In this document: positions 35,101-46,441 of the stretch, piece by piece
Numbering within the stretch: the first letter of the stretch is position 1
Layout of the letters: every line of letters starts with the position of its first letter
Source of the DNA: Blakeslea trispora
Lineage: Eukaryota; Mucoromycota; Mucoromycetes; Mucorales; Choanephoraceae
DNA: 64,000 nucleotides
Direction of reading: 5' to 3'
Assembly (NCBI GenBank): GCA_025331445.1
Contig: JAIWNE010000069.1
Span: 105,905 to 169,904 of the forward strand
Notes under the pieces: model-generated
What the model was told of the DNA's origin: nothing
Seen by the model: the letters and a program-made list of their open reading frames with translations, nothing else
The model's database searches: none
Translations under genes and position numbers: made by a program

Positions 35101-35214
35101 AATAGTCCTACTTCTTCACCAATTACGCTGGTCGTTTCCACAGAATCTACACGTAGTCTCTGGTTAAACAAGATTGAAGAGTTGCAGGAAAAATTGGGTC
35201 TTTATTGTACATAA
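32146..35214 (+). CDS. DEP-DH-PH Rho guanine-nucleotide exchange factor lacking CNH domain
   Basis: Ten exons are proposed: 32146-32679, 32761-33123, 33190-33415, 33463-33593, 33649-33699, 33759-33905, 33955-34248, 34324-34587, 34654-34903 and 34958-35214 (about 838 aa). The Ser/Gln-rich N-terminus is followed by a DEP domain (YGSEAVDCVSEILSTSDRTL, ALLVGRALESQGLFHHV), the segment PINGVFSIFTNCYSPTCTSK seen in Rom1/Rom2-type GEFs, a DH domain (QECIYELIYTEDDFTRDLHY, FWIEPLLHNDIIPAERRNDF) and a PH domain (VTDIQVFLFDHYLVFCKIKY; W near the C-terminal helix SLWLNKIEEL). Rom2-type proteins activate Rho1 for cell-wall synthesis and end in a CNH domain; here a stop follows the PH domain. In-frame stops at 32686 and 34907 fall inside proposed introns. 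The acceptor of intron 1 (32760) is uncertain. Confidence 0.8.
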
Positions 35215-35420
35215 ATTTATATAAGAGAAAAAGAAATAGATATTCATACATAATGTTCATAAATTGCTTCATACAGAATAAATAAAAGAAAAATTGGTAT
35301 ATGCATAGACAGACAGAAAAGTGATGTTGAGCTTGCAAAAGAGGGTATACATAAGTATATACATCTGACAGGAAGAGATGACGCAGAACGAAGGCTGACA
35401 CAGCATGTAGTTTGATGAGC

Positions 35421-35546
35421 TTACTTAGCGCGCTCGGCATGGGGACAATGATCTTCATGTGAAAATTGGGTGATATCGACTCCACATTTGGGACAGAAAC
35501 TATATCCGCTATGGTTTTGGGTGACTGTTTGAGTTGTTTTTTGCAT
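35421..35546 (-). CDS. Putative 41-residue zinc-binding microprotein
   Basis: ATG 35546 opens a 41-codon frame that ends at 35421: an N-terminal Thr/Gln segment (MQKTTQTVTQNHSGYS), then FCPKCGVDITQFSHEDHCPH and a short charged tail. The CPxCG knuckle followed by H and C/H ligands suggests one structural zinc site. I do not recognise a family. The tight Cys/His spacing is unlikely by chance, but the frame is short and its transcription unknown; it could also be an exon of a longer gene. It lies about 205 bp past the convergent Rho GEF stop. Confidence 0.42.
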   Translation of the reverse strand: MQKTTQTVTQNHSGYSFCPKCGVDITQFSHEDHCPHAERAK

Positions 35547-36225
35547 CAGATAACGAGGTAAGGTAAAATAAAGTTAAAGTAGAAAGAAAGGGAAAAAAGA
35601 AAGAAAGATGTGCACCTTACTTATACTTTATATTTTTAATCGGCTGATTAAATTTGTCTTAAATTAATATCGAGCTTATTTGATTTGCTTGCTTTAGATC
35701 CACTGCTTGTATTCTATAAATTTCAAGAAGTGTTGAAACGTTCCAAGTTACAAATTAAGAAAACGGCTGGTGATGTGCTATTAAGCAAAGCACAAATAAT
35801 AGCTTGTAAAAAAAAAACCGTGCCACGATAGTTGTTACACATATGTAGATAAATAAAGCCACAGTGCAATAAGCTTTTTATGCAATGTAGCACAGCAATA
35901 TTTTCCTCTGGTTAATATACGTCATCTAGCTAAACAAAGCATTTCAAACTACTAAATTTAGATATTTTTCTATGACACGTTTTATCACAAGCTAAAATCT
36001 AATAGATGACTGGTTCTTGAGACAATTAACATTGCTATAAATCTAAACGCTAATAATAACAATAATAGAAAAAACCATAAATGAGGAGCCATGTGTCGGG
36101 AGAGAAATTAAAAGAAAAAGGACATAAAAATGGATGCACAGACAATCAAAATACACAAGTAAATATAGGCTATTTTTTTTTTAAATTGGAAGGTCTGGTA
36201 AAAATTAACATGCTTTTATTGTAAT
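35547..36225. other. Intergenic, 3' of eS1 and upstream of the microprotein
   Basis: AT-rich; includes a GAAA-type stretch near 35580-35610 and an AATAATAA run near 36050. No gene recognised. Confidence 0.55.
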
Positions 36226-37417
36226 TTAAACAGAAGCTTGAGGAGTGGGTTCAACAAAGTCCTTGGAGGCCTTGGCACCGGTGTCATCACCAGCAGCAGC
36301 GGCACCACCGTGAAGGGCCAAGAGAGCAGAGACATCGAACTTGGGAGCCTTGAGGATCTTGACCTTACGGGTGTAGGTGTTTTGGAGAGGGTAGATACCT
36401 TGACAAGCCTTTTCAATGCGGACAGCAATAGCATCTTGAGCGGATTGAGAGGCAGAGGAGGTAACCTTGGCAACCAATTCCTTCAAGTCACAAGCAACAG
36501 CTTCTTCAGTCATGATTTCGAACATCTTCTTACGGATTTGACGAATTTGAGCAGAAGTAGCGTAGGTGGTCTTCTTGATTTGGTTACGGCGACGAGCAGT
36601 GAAGGAGATGGCAAAGAGACGGACAAGGTAACCGTCAGTGGTCTTGACATCAACGAAAGCTTCAATCAAAGATTGCCACTTCTTGACCATGGAACGGAGC
36701 TTGTCGGTGGTCATATCCATACGGTAGAAGTTGGTAAGACAGTTCTTACCTTGGATTTCGTCAACCTTCAATTGGATCTTACGGAAAGAACGAGCTTCGT
36801 CCTTGGAGAGATCACCGAGGGACATCTCAACGACACGACCGTGGAGAGAGTCGTTGGCGTTACGGAGACCTTGAGTACGGTTGACAAGAGTCTTACCGAC
36901 TTGACGGACGTCGAACATGGAAGGAGCCTTGATATCGTACCAGTCCTTACGGGTGAAGGGGTCAACGCTATAGGAAAAGAAAGGAATGAGTTTAGTTTGT
37001 TCATGATCCTTGATGTCTTTGATGTTTGCTCATGGTAAGATTAACACAGTATGAAGTGAATGCAAAATGGATGTTATGGTGTGCTTATTGTTCTTTAAAA
37101 AAAACTTTTGTTGTCGATTCGATCCATCATAGCTGTGTATATAAAACCAGTGCTACACCATAATCTCGCAAAGAAAATAAAGAGTAGTTTATGTACTTAC
37201 ACCTTCTTCTTCAAACCCTTCTTTCCCTTACTAAGACGCCTATTGAAATGGTGAAGGATTAGCAAATGTCCTGACAGTCTAACTGATTCTCAAAACTGCT
37301 TACTTGTTCTTGCCAACAGCTAAAGTAATATAATAGAAGAGAATTTGTTTGATGGTTAGAACGCATTATTCACTAGATGGATGGACGGATGGAGAGATGA
37401 TGGATGCACATACCCAT
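36226..37417 (-). CDS. RPS1: 40S ribosomal protein eS1 (S3Ae)
   Basis: Exons 37417-37414, 37319-37304, 37239-37201 and 36967-36226 give 266 aa, normal for eS1. The reassembled N-terminus reads [20 protein letters not shown] then [20 protein letters not shown], followed by [40 protein letters not shown] and [20 protein letters not shown], all diagnostic. eS1 sits on the 40S platform near the mRNA exit. The first coding exon is four nucleotides (ATGG) and the next only sixteen, so the start was fixed by splice phase. Intron 3 (37200-36968, 233 nt) is among the longest here. A long plus-strand frame over exon 4 is a codon-bias shadow. Confidence 0.95.
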
Positions 37418-38931
37418 GATGTACTATGGATTAAAAAGAGAGAGTTATATGGCTGGTTACTGACATACTACATTTAACCCTTTCGCTGTTTCCTTTCCCT
37501 CTCGCTGTTCGCACACCACAATTCAATCCCCGATTTTTTTTCCTCCTTTAAAGCATTTTATGAATTGAGAAACGGTTTCTCTTTTCATATACCTATTTTT
37601 ATCTATATGCTATGTAGCCCTTCGTATCTCCAATTCAATGCACAGCCTTTGGGACATGAAACAATGAAACCAAGGCTATATTCCTGTTAAGAACACTTGC
37701 GGTTAGTTCTCTGCTTCCTTTCATTTATTCTATTTGCTTTTCTTGTATTTGGAGAAGATAAAACAAACACTTAGTTGATAGAGTCAATGAAGAGAAATTT
37801 GTATGACAATTGTTCGAGAAAACCAAACTGCTCATGAAAGTATGTCTATTTCGCAAGACAAGCATTTAAGGGTTTTACTCAAAAGAAAGGGATTTCTTTT
37901 GCTCACAATGGATGCAACAGTAACTAGTAATGCTTAATCGAATCAAAATGAGGTTATTGCGTCAAAGGAAAAAGAGATGGAACAATAGAAAAGACGTTTT
38001 TTGTTCACAAAAAGACGAGTCGATCAAAGTAAATGGCGAATCATTTTTCTATTTTTGGAAAAGAAAGATGGATTTATAAGTTTGAAAGGATGTTACTATT
38101 AAATCTCAAGCTCTTTTTTCAAAATTCTGAAATACAATGCTAAATGTCCAATAAACTCTAACCAATTAGCTCTCACTTCTGTGAAAATTCATCCTTCGGG
38201 TCAATTTTCTCTTCTCAATGGAACCAACTCAATCATATCGATAGTAACAGTAATATTTAGATCTCTTATAAAACTCCTTGTACCTTCTGAGCGTCAGCCG
38301 TTTCATTTTCTTCTCAGTTAAAAAATGACAGATTATTGCTCAAAAAGCACTGGGTTGCAATGTGTTGTAGCAATTTGTTTCATTTTAAATTTTTACAATT
38401 CATCATTGTTCCTATCTTGTAAAATAAAACTGTTTTATCTTTTAGCTGACACCTATAAATTTAAGCTACTTCATCAACTTCTGAACATGTTATTTTCAGC
38501 CAGCTGCAATATAGCATCAACACAAGAAGAATGAGGTGAAAGATCTACTATATCTTGGAAAGCACCAATTCAGAGTTGTATCTTATTCGGAACACAACTC
38601 CCCGCTCGGCTTTGGGCACAGCGAATGACTATTAGTCAGCTTTCTATATAGTAAGATTGTCTGATTTGATGTACATCTTATATGTGTTGCGACACAGTAT
38701 CCTTACATTCAACATCGAATAGACTATTGTCTAGTACTTTGCTGACAAAAAAATCGAAAGTCAAGCTGTACAATGATCTTTGTTGAGCTTTAATAAAAAA
38801 AAGTTAAAAAGGTGATACCAATTCCGTTCCGATATAAAAAGGATGAGAAGCACAACTATTTAAAAAGAGCATCTTTCTTTTCTCTTTCTTCTCTTTTTAT
38901 CTTACTCCACATACTATTATACTTCATAAAC
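37418..38931. other. Intergenic region of about 1.5 kb between divergent eS1 and MFS genes
   Basis: No gene supported. It begins with the CT-rich eS1 upstream region (about 37470-37560) and ends with the MFS promoter. A TATA-like GATATAAAAAGG (about 38830-38841) lies about 95 bp before the MFS ATG. Confidence 0.55.
38832..38838 (+). promoter_or_regulatory. TATA box of the MFS transporter gene
   Basis: TATAAAA is followed at about 40-60 bp by a TTTCTTTTCTC pyrimidine stretch and then the ATG at 38932, the usual fungal promoter order. Confidence 0.5.
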
Positions 38932-40478
38932 ATGCAGAAAGGGCCAACAGAAGGGATTCAAAATGGACGCAAGATAAAATCATATTTCAGAAAAAAAGTA
39001 GCCCTGAGACCTCCTGTAGAAGAAGACCCTCGACTGCTAGATTCCAGAGTCAAGTCAAGAATCATCGCCTGTATTTCTCTTGTTGCTTGTACAGGTGGTT
39101 TTTCAAGTACTATTTATTTTCCAGGTAAAAACAATGATCAGAAAAAGAAAGCAAAAGTGATTGACATTCTAAACGAACTTTAGGTATACCTTATGTTACA
39201 AGTGAGCTTAATGCCCCTCCAATCGCTACAACACTTACAGCAGCTTTATTCATTTTATTTATGGGCATTATGCCTGTTGTATGGGCAGCTATTTCAGAGC
39301 ACTTTTATGTACGCCGTATCATTTATTTGGTTGCAATGATCATCTACATGGCCAGCTCTTTGGGCGCTGTATTTGTACAAAACATCTGGGTTCTGGTAGC
39401 CTTGAGATGTATACAGTCGATGGGCGTTTCTTCTGGGCAATCTGTTGGATCTGGTTATATCAGTGATCTATATCCTATTGAGCAACGAGGTGCTGCTTTT
39501 GGCAAATACATGTTTGGTGCTGTATTTGGTCCTCTTCTGGGTCCTATTCTAGGTGGCTTACTAACGATGAGCTCATTGGGATGGCGTGCTACTTTCTGGT
39601 TTTGCTTTGCTTTTGGTGTTTTTATCTTCATCATCACCTTTTTCTTTACGCCAGAGACATTTCGAGATGAAGCCAAATTTGAGCAACGGCTGCCTGTTTT
39701 CGAAAAAGACAACAATAGTCAAGTGTCTACACCTACTGCGATCAGCGAATTGGCTGACACAAAATCAATTGATGTCAACAGTATGAACAAGGAAACTAGA
39801 CCAAGCAAATATTTCAATCCCTTTAAACCTTTTGGACTACTGAGGCATCCCTTCATATTTATGGTTGCACTAACTGGTGGAGTTTTCTTTGGAGCTATGT
39901 TTGCTACAGAAACTATTCTTCCTACTGCTTTCGAAAAAACATATGGCCTCAATTCCTGGCAAACTGGCCTTTGTTATCTTGGTGCGGGCATAGGCAATAT
40001 ATGCGGCACATTTGTCGGTGGCAAGCTTTCCGATCGGCTTTTGTTACGTTCTCGTCGACTTAGAGGAGGTATTCCTCTATGTGAGGATCGTTTGACAGCT
40101 AACATTTGGATTGGCGGATGCTTGTGTGTGCCTTTGGGCTGCCTTATCTTTGGCTGGATAGTAGAATACAAGTTGAGCTTTTGGGGTGCTATTGTTGGGT
40201 TTGGCATTCAGTGCTTTGGCAACATGCAAGTAATTTCTGCCTGTACTGCTTATCTTGTAGATGCAGTGCCCGGAAGAGGTTCTTCTGTTACAGCTGCTAC
40301 AGGATTTGTTCGTATGGCCTTGTCTTGTATCTTGACTATTGTTGCTACACCCTTGGTTGAATCTCTAGGTGCAGGATGGACGTGTACCTTATTTGCTTGT
40401 CTTTGCTGGTTGGGTATGCTCTTACTTCTCCTTTTGAAAATTTATGGCGAATCCATTCGCCAATGGAGTGGCTTCTAA
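38932..40478 (+). CDS. Major-facilitator drug:H+ antiporter (DHA1-type)
   Basis: Exons 38932-39124 and 39184-40478 give 495 aa. The N-terminus is charged and cytosolic, the first helix (RIIACISLVACTGGFSSTIY) is split by the 59-nt intron, and about twelve hydrophobic helices follow. DHA1 hallmarks are ISEHFYVRRIIYL between helices 2 and 3, and motif C-like GKYMFGAVFGPLLGPILGGL after DLYPIEQRGAAF in helix 5. A central cytosolic loop of about 60 residues separates the halves. The closest style is the fungal Qdr/Dtr/Tpo group, which exports drugs, polyamines or weak acids; the substrate cannot be told from sequence. Confidence 0.88.
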
Positions 40479-41394
40479 ATTTTATTGAAGGCAGCCAAAA
40501 GCCGAGACAGAGAATGATGGGAATTTCCTTAACAATACAAAACATACTTTGATTTGTTTGGCAGGACCAATTGAATTAGTTAGCACAGAAAAATGTGTGT
40601 TTCTCATCTCTGCTTATACTCTTTATGTCTTATTTATTTATTGTTAATATCATTCAAGAATAAAACATCTATGGAATAAAAGAAACTATCTTTTATCGAA
40701 AAAAAAAACTACTCGAATTAAGCAATGGAAAATATCTGTATGTAGATGTACATATCCCTATATATCACTTATAAACATCCAATGTTGCATGTATCAACAA
40801 GATGCTCAAATAAAAATTCTAGTTATTTGCACCTATTAAAAGAATACAAGGCAAAGAATTACCTTACTTTATTCCATAGTCTTGGATTTTGTACTATGTA
40901 TGCATGATGATCTTGTTACTGTTTGATCCGAATAAATACCAGAACTAAGTTTAGTTGACAATAGCACTATGTTCTTTGAGTTCAGGCATCATTTTTTCAG
41001 TCTTACTTCGCCAACATTTTCTAAAGCTCTAAAGGTGCGAGATTGCTTTCTTTCTGCATGTTGTTGTAATAAACTCGATATTCTGATTAGTCAATCAAGC
41101 GTTGTTTATGCTAATTTAAGGAAAAAAGGGGAGGGAACTTTTTCTTTCTTTCTTGCTTGCTTGCCAAGAGTCCTGGCTTGTACTTGGTTTTCTATTCAAC
41201 AAGCTTAGTCATCAATATCATCCAGCTCATTTTCTTTGTTAGAAAAGAGTCTAGCTCCGAACCAAGATGAGACAAATGACACCATATTGTCCGAAATGAT
41301 TCATGCACAAAAAAAGGACACGTAATAAAAAGGCGCTGTAAACCATTTTGCACCTCTTTTACTTTTTATTTTTTTGTTTATATATTAAAAGAAA
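40479..41394. other. Intergenic region between MFS and dehydrogenase genes
   Basis: Nothing supported in 916 bases. The plus frame at 40969-41208 is Phe/Cys/Ser-rich without motifs. Confidence 0.55.
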
Positions 41395-42216
41395 ATGTCT
41401 CTTACTTACGTTATCACTGGTGCATCTCGTGGCATTGGCCTTGAATTTGTCCGCCAAATTGCTGCCAAGGGCAACACTGTATTTGCTTGTGCACGTAACC
41501 CTGATGCCTCTGAAGGCTTACAAAAGTTGGTTGACAACAAGCGTGTTTTTTCTGTCAAACTTGACACGTTGAGCAAAGACTCTTTGAAGGTAAACAAAAC
41601 AAACAAATTACGTAAAAAGAGAGAGAAAAAAAGGGTAAAAGTGAACTCAATTCCTTTCATTCTCGCTCCTTTCCTCAACATGTATTAGGCTGCTGTTGAA
41701 TACATTGAAAAGCATACTTCAGAAGGTATTGATGTTCTCATCAACAATGCTGGTATTGGGGGTTCGTCAGCTTCTACACCCGATAAAGTCACCAAGGAAA
41801 ATCTGTTGAAGGCCTTTGAAACCAATGTTTGTGGTACCTCAGATTCTACGCAGGCTTTCTTGCCTTTACTCCGCAAGCGTGGCAAGGACAATGTAAAGAA
41901 GATTGTCAATATATCTTCCATCTTGGGCTCTATCGCCAAAATCAATGAAATCAATGGTAGCGGCGGTGTTGTAGAGTACAATATCTCTAAAGCTGCATTA
42001 AACATGCTTACTCATACTACTGCTCATGTTTTGGCAAAGGAGAACTTTGTTGTTTATGCTTCTCATCCTGGCTGGGTCAAGACAGATATGGGTGGTGAAA
42101 GTGCACCAGTTGAGCCCAAGGATTCAGTTGCAGGACAACTCGCTAAGCTTGAGAGTGCCACTAGCCAAGACAACGGTGGCTACTTTGACTTTGAAGGAAA
42201 CACCCTTCCTTGGTAA
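41395..42216 (+). CDS. Short-chain dehydrogenase/reductase
   Basis: Exons 41395-41589 and 41689-42216 give 240 aa, the size of a classical SDR. The Rossmann motif TGASRGIG is at residues 8-15, followed by NNAG after VLINNAGIGG, a catalytic serine strand (KIVNISSILGSIA) and YNISKAALNMLTHTTA supplying Tyr and Lys. HPGWVKTDMGG is the usual PG motif after the active site. The ACARNP segment after strand 2 suggests NADP(H). It resembles the small cytosolic carbonyl-reductase/C-factor-like SDRs; substrate unknown. The intron is 99 nt with acceptor GTATTAG. Confidence 0.9.
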
Positions 42217-42933
42217 AGAAAGCAAAGTGGTTGAGTATGCATAATAAAGACAAGATTGTGTTTAATTCATATGATATCCAAATCAATCAGTGTAACAAAG
42301 CCTGCTTTAGGTATCAAAAAACTTAACATTTGAGAGTTGACTGCAAGGTTCAGGTTAAATTTCTGAGCTCTGAAAGCCAAAAGATGTAAATTTGACACTA
42401 TATTCATATAAAGCCCATAATGTATAATGGGAGCACGACATTTTCGTCAAACAAATCAATAATCATTAAAATATTGTCAAGTATTGCTTGTCAACTTCTA
42501 GCACTCAATACAGTCCGGGAGAGCTCTTCCATAGTAAACACTACAACAACAACAGTACTATCAGTAGCAAAGGCCATCGCTTGAGTCTTATTTCTTTTTT
42601 TTTGTCGAAAAGCTTGTAACAATTGCTATGGTGGTTTTGTTTTCTATTTCTGTATCGATGCAATGTTAGCTGTCAGAATAGTCCTGCAGCCATATTGATT
42701 AATATATGCATTATTCTCTCAATCAGATTTATCTCAACAACTAAGATATCAAAAAGAAACAAAATACTTCCGAATAAAGTGTATACGTCTGTAATCTCAG
42801 TCTGTGTAACATAGAGCCTGCATAAAACTTTATAATGATGTAGTAAAAAATATTTTTTTTTCTTTCTTTCGTAACTTGCTCCACACATACGTATATACAC
42901 GCACACATACACCCTATTGTTTTTACCATAAAC
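42217..42933. other. Intergenic, upstream of the lipid-transfer gene
   Basis: AT-rich, with a CA-rich stretch just before the next ATG (about 42884-42912). Overlapping small frames near 42623-42935 lack motifs. Confidence 0.55.
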
Positions 42934-44991
42934 ATGAGCGATTGTTGCTGCTACCTGTCTTTGCTTATTGCTTATATTATTGGTGGAGTTACACTTCTCC
43001 CGATTTCTTTACTGGTCTTCTATTTTGCGATTTGTTTCAAACAGAAGCCAATCTTGAATAAGCCTGTGTCTTCAGACATTCTAGAGCATCATTTTCACAA
43101 AGAAGATTATGCTGCAAACAGTAACTTCTACAAAGTTGGGTGGCTGCATGTTGACAAAGGCGTACAAGCAACAGGTAAAGCTACGTCCATTGGAGGCATC
43201 GTTAAATCTTATCTTTCTGGGAGTAGTGGCAAGCTCTACCTATCAAACAACAACGATGACGCGCCACGCACAAATCAATCACTTGCCAGCTCTAAAAGCC
43301 CAAACGATATACCCACATATCATTACTTTGCAGTCCTTAAATTAAATATGCTTTACCTTTATGACTCAGAACTTCAGCTTGACTGTAAAGGTATCATCAA
43401 CGTCAGTAATCATTCAGTTCATGTATTCCCTTATGGATTGAAAGATCACGAATTGTTTTCTAAATCAAGTCGCATCCTGTTGAAGAAAAGGAAAAAGCTG
43501 TTCTTAGAAGATATACATCAGCAGAGGGAGTATTATATCAATTGTAGTCGAAATGTGGACAAGGAGGACTGGTATTTTGCTCTTCTTAGAGCCAGTAAAC
43601 TTTGTCTTTCATCACACACAGAACCAATGGCCCATGATTTTCAAGAGACTTTAGCAAATCCAACTACCTTTGATCAGAATGCCATGAACCATCTGATATC
43701 CAACATACATAGCAACCCTCATCAATTTGAAATGCAGTGGTTTAATGCGCTTCTAGGACGTATATTCTTGGGCATCTACAAGACAGAGAATACTAAGTCA
43801 TTTTTTTATAACAAGATTCTTTCCAAGATTGAGAAGCTAAATGCTCGCCGACCTCCCTTTCTGGAAGAAATTTCATTGCGTTCTGTAGATGGAGGCCATA
43901 GTGCACCTCAGATAACCCAACCGCGCTTTATTCACCTCAGTCCACAAGGAGAATACACAGGCGATCTACATGTTTCTTATGATGGTCATTTTCGTGTTGA
44001 ACTAGAAACCGTGCTTAAATGGAAATACTCCGATAGGCTACCTCCAATCCGAATTGACTTAGTTTTGGCCATCACCTTACGATCTATCGAAGGAAAGCTT
44101 ATGGTCAAAATCAAAGAGCCACCCACTAACCGTGCATGGCTAGGATTCTACCGAAAGCCCAAGATGGAGTGGATTGTGGAGCCTGTTGTCTGGGAAAAAA
44201 GAATCGGTTATTCAGTTGTCAGTAAAGCAATACAGGCCAAAATAGAAGAAATCTTGACTGAAACAATCGTTTTGCCAAATATGGACGATATGGTGTTTTT
44301 TCAAACAAATGGTGTTGGTGGTATTTTTGGAAATCAGGAAAGTTTAGGTAGCAAACAAATGGAGTGTGACAATGGTACAAATCTGTCCTACCGCTCGCTT
44401 CCTGAACTCTATTCTGCGCCTTCAGACTTGATTGTGACAGAGGATCATTTAAGCACCAGCATGTCATCCTTAGCTTCAACTGCTGTATCACCCACACCTG
44501 TTCGAAAAGGATGGTTCAGAAGAAATTCAACATACCAACCTCCTCACGATTCAGCGGACTCTACAGTTTCTCTTTCTTCTGACTCAGATACGCCATCGCA
44601 AAAAACACTGAAGTCTGTTATGCTTTATAGTGAGCAGCAGACAAATGGGAAAAATAAGAAACTTAATCGACGTAAAAAGTCAGCAAGTAGCGCCAGTAGC
44701 ACAAGGCAGCAATTCCTTGCTGCCAGTGTCGATCACTCAACACACTCAATCACTGTAAGCCATCACTTGAAAGGGCAGCCAAATGGGGATATTCCTTCTA
44801 GTGTATCAAACAATACTCAGGGTGTGAAACATGAATCTGCCGCAGTACATTCTCTTCAATTGACCAAGAAAATGTTTTTGCTAAGTGAAAAGCAAGCCAT
44901 TGCCAGAAATCGATCAAAGTCATTACCAAGCACTAGGCTTTCTGAAATAAAGTCCATACAGGATAATGATAAATATTTAATGAATGAATGA
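42934..44991 (+). CDS. NVJ2: SMP/PH-domain lipid-transfer protein, Nvj2/TEX2-like
   Basis: An uninterrupted 685-aa frame. An N-terminal membrane helix (LLIAYIIGGVTLLPISLLVF, about 9-34) anchors it in the ER. Next comes a PH-like region (YKVGWLHVDKG ... HYFAVLKLNMLYLYDSE ... REYYINCSRNVDKEDWYFAL) to about residue 228, then a tubular lipid-binding SMP domain (about 255-450; MQWFNALLGRIFLGIYKTEN, PPFLEEISLRSVDGG, GDLHVSYDGHFRVELETVLK, WIVEPVVWEKRIGYSVVSKA). The last 230 residues are Ser-rich and disordered. This TM-PH-SMP order is that of yeast Nvj2 and animal TEX2, which move lipids, including ceramide, at ER contact sites. Confidence 0.88.
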   Translation: MSDCCCYLSLLIAYIIGGVTLLPISLLVFYFAICFKQKPILNKPVSSDILEHHFHKEDYAANSNFYKVGWLHVDKGVQATGKATSIGGIVKSYLSGSSGKLYLSNNNDDAPRTNQSLASSKSPNDIPTYHYFAVLKLNMLYLYDSELQLDCKGIINVSNHSVHVFPYGLKDHELFSKSSRILLKKRKKLFLEDIHQQREYYINCSRNVDKEDWYFALLRASKLCLSSHTEPMAHDFQETLANPTTFDQNAMNHLISNIHSNPHQFEMQWFNALLGRIFLGIYKTENTKSFFYNKILSKIEKLNARRPPFLEEISLRSVDGGHSAPQITQPRFIHLSPQGEYTGDLHVSYDGHFRVELETVLKWKYSDRLPPIRIDLVLAITLRSIEGKLMVKIKEPPTNRAWLGFYRKPKMEWIVEPVVWEKRIGYSVVSKAIQAKIEEILTETIVLPNMDDMVFFQTNGVGGIFGNQESLGSKQMECDNGTNLSYRSLPELYSAPSDLIVTEDHLSTSMSSLASTAVSPTPVRKGWFRRNSTYQPPHDSADSTVSLSSDSDTPSQKTLKSVMLYSEQQTNGKNKKLNRRKKSASSASSTRQQFLAASVDHSTHSITVSHHLKGQPNGDIPSSVSNNTQGVKHESAAVHSLQLTKKMFLLSEKQAIARNRSKSLPSTRLSEIKSIQDNDKYLMNE

Positions 44992-45095
44992 GAACAAAAG
45001 CTTAAGGTGTATTTATGTATAGATGTGTATGCGCATGTTGTGTGTGTGTGTGTATGTTTTTTTTTCTTCCACAAACAATTGTGGGAAAAATGAAA

Positions 45096-46441
45096 CTAGT
45101 TCTTGATAGGTGTAGCAGTAGGATAAGCATTTTCAATGGATACAGCTTTTTCAGTAACAATTGGTATAAATCCAGACTTTTTCTTGGCTTGGACAAGATC
45201 AGTTGCAACCTGCATGAAGTTTTCTATTGCCTGAGGTGTAATTTGATAATGCAAAACTAAACGTGTGGTTGTACTTGGGCTACTAAAAATATGGATATTT
45301 TTTGTCTTAAGTGCTTCAGCAAAATCGGCAATAGTAAGACCAGTTAGAGCAGTATCAATGAACAACATATTGGTTTCTACTGGTACAAGAAGTCTAACAC
45401 CAAGTGACTCGAGATGGGTTGCAAGCTTGCGAGCTAAAGCATGAGTCTCGGGCATTGTTGGAACAATGGTGTTGATACAATGACGAGCCGCTACGGCTAG
45501 CATACCAGCTTGTCTATAGCAGAAAAAAAAAAGAGTCAGCCATTTTTTTCGTTATGCAATAATTGACATCAATTTCTCTTACCTCCATCCACCACCCATC
45601 ATTTTGCGGATATGACGAGCACGTGTGATAAGCTCTTTAGGACCAGTCAAGATAGAGCCGATAGGTGCACCAGCACCTTTGGACAAACACATAGAGATTG
45701 TATCAAAACATTTGCCATATTCACTCAAAGGAGTTTTGGACTCTTGAGAAGCATTCCAAAGACGAGCTCCATCAAGATGCATAAAGATATCATTAGCACG
45801 AGCAACATCATGTATTTTGCGGATCTCTTCAATTGGCATGATGGTACCGCTGAGGGTATTTTCAAGTGAGATAACTAGTCAATGTAGATGTAAGATAACC
45901 AGCTATATATGAAAGCTAATTGGAAATACCTTTAGTAGGCGCACCACATAAAAAGTCTTTATTGATGCGACTTTCTACTTCTTCTGCAGTCATGTATGTG
46001 CCCTTAGCAACGACTGGGACAACATTGGCCTGAGAGTGATAAGAAATGCCACCGCATTCGTAGTTAAACACGTGAGAGCGAGAATCGCAGAGAACGGAAT
46101 GAGGTGGCTGGAACAAAAGACAACGAAGACCAAGTTGATTGGACATTGTACCACTGACACAGAATAAAGCAGCTTCATGACCTACAAGCCCAGCAACATA
46201 TTTCTCAAGCTCTTTGCAGTCTTCATCAGTCTATCATCAGGAGTGAATGTGTGTTCATAACTACAAATCGAGTTGTATTCTTTTGTTAACTACTGCAATT
46301 GCTTACCTGATAAACATCATCACCACGAGTAGCAGCCTTCATGATATCAAACATCTCATCGGTTGGAATAGTAGCGGTGTCGCTAGTGAAATCATAGATG
46401 AATGGCTTGTCTACTTTTGTGTTTGTGCAAAGTGGGGACAT
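45096..46441 (-). CDS. GLY1: L-threonine aldolase, low-specificity type
   Basis: Exons 46441-46307, 46230-45930, 45874-45583 and 45513-45096 give 381 aa. This PLP enzyme cleaves threonine to glycine and acetaldehyde. The start MSPLCTNTKVDKPFIYDFTS leads into DTATIPTDEMFDIM and GDDVYQTDEDCKELEKYVAG, all typical. HLDGARLWNAS holds the PLP-contacting Asp and Arg, SMCLSKGAGAPIGS carries the Schiff-base lysine (about Lys211), and RKMMGGGWRQAGMLAVAARH follows. The last 120 residues form the small C-terminal domain. Introns are 76, 55 and 69 nt. The gene converges on the Nvj2-like gene with 104 bp between stops; a TG repeat (about 45038-45053) lies in that gap. Confidence 0.93.

Noticed and set aside
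36238..37038. 266-codon plus-strand frame over eS1
   Set aside because: Antisense shadow of eS1 caused by the same codon bias; it also runs through an intron.
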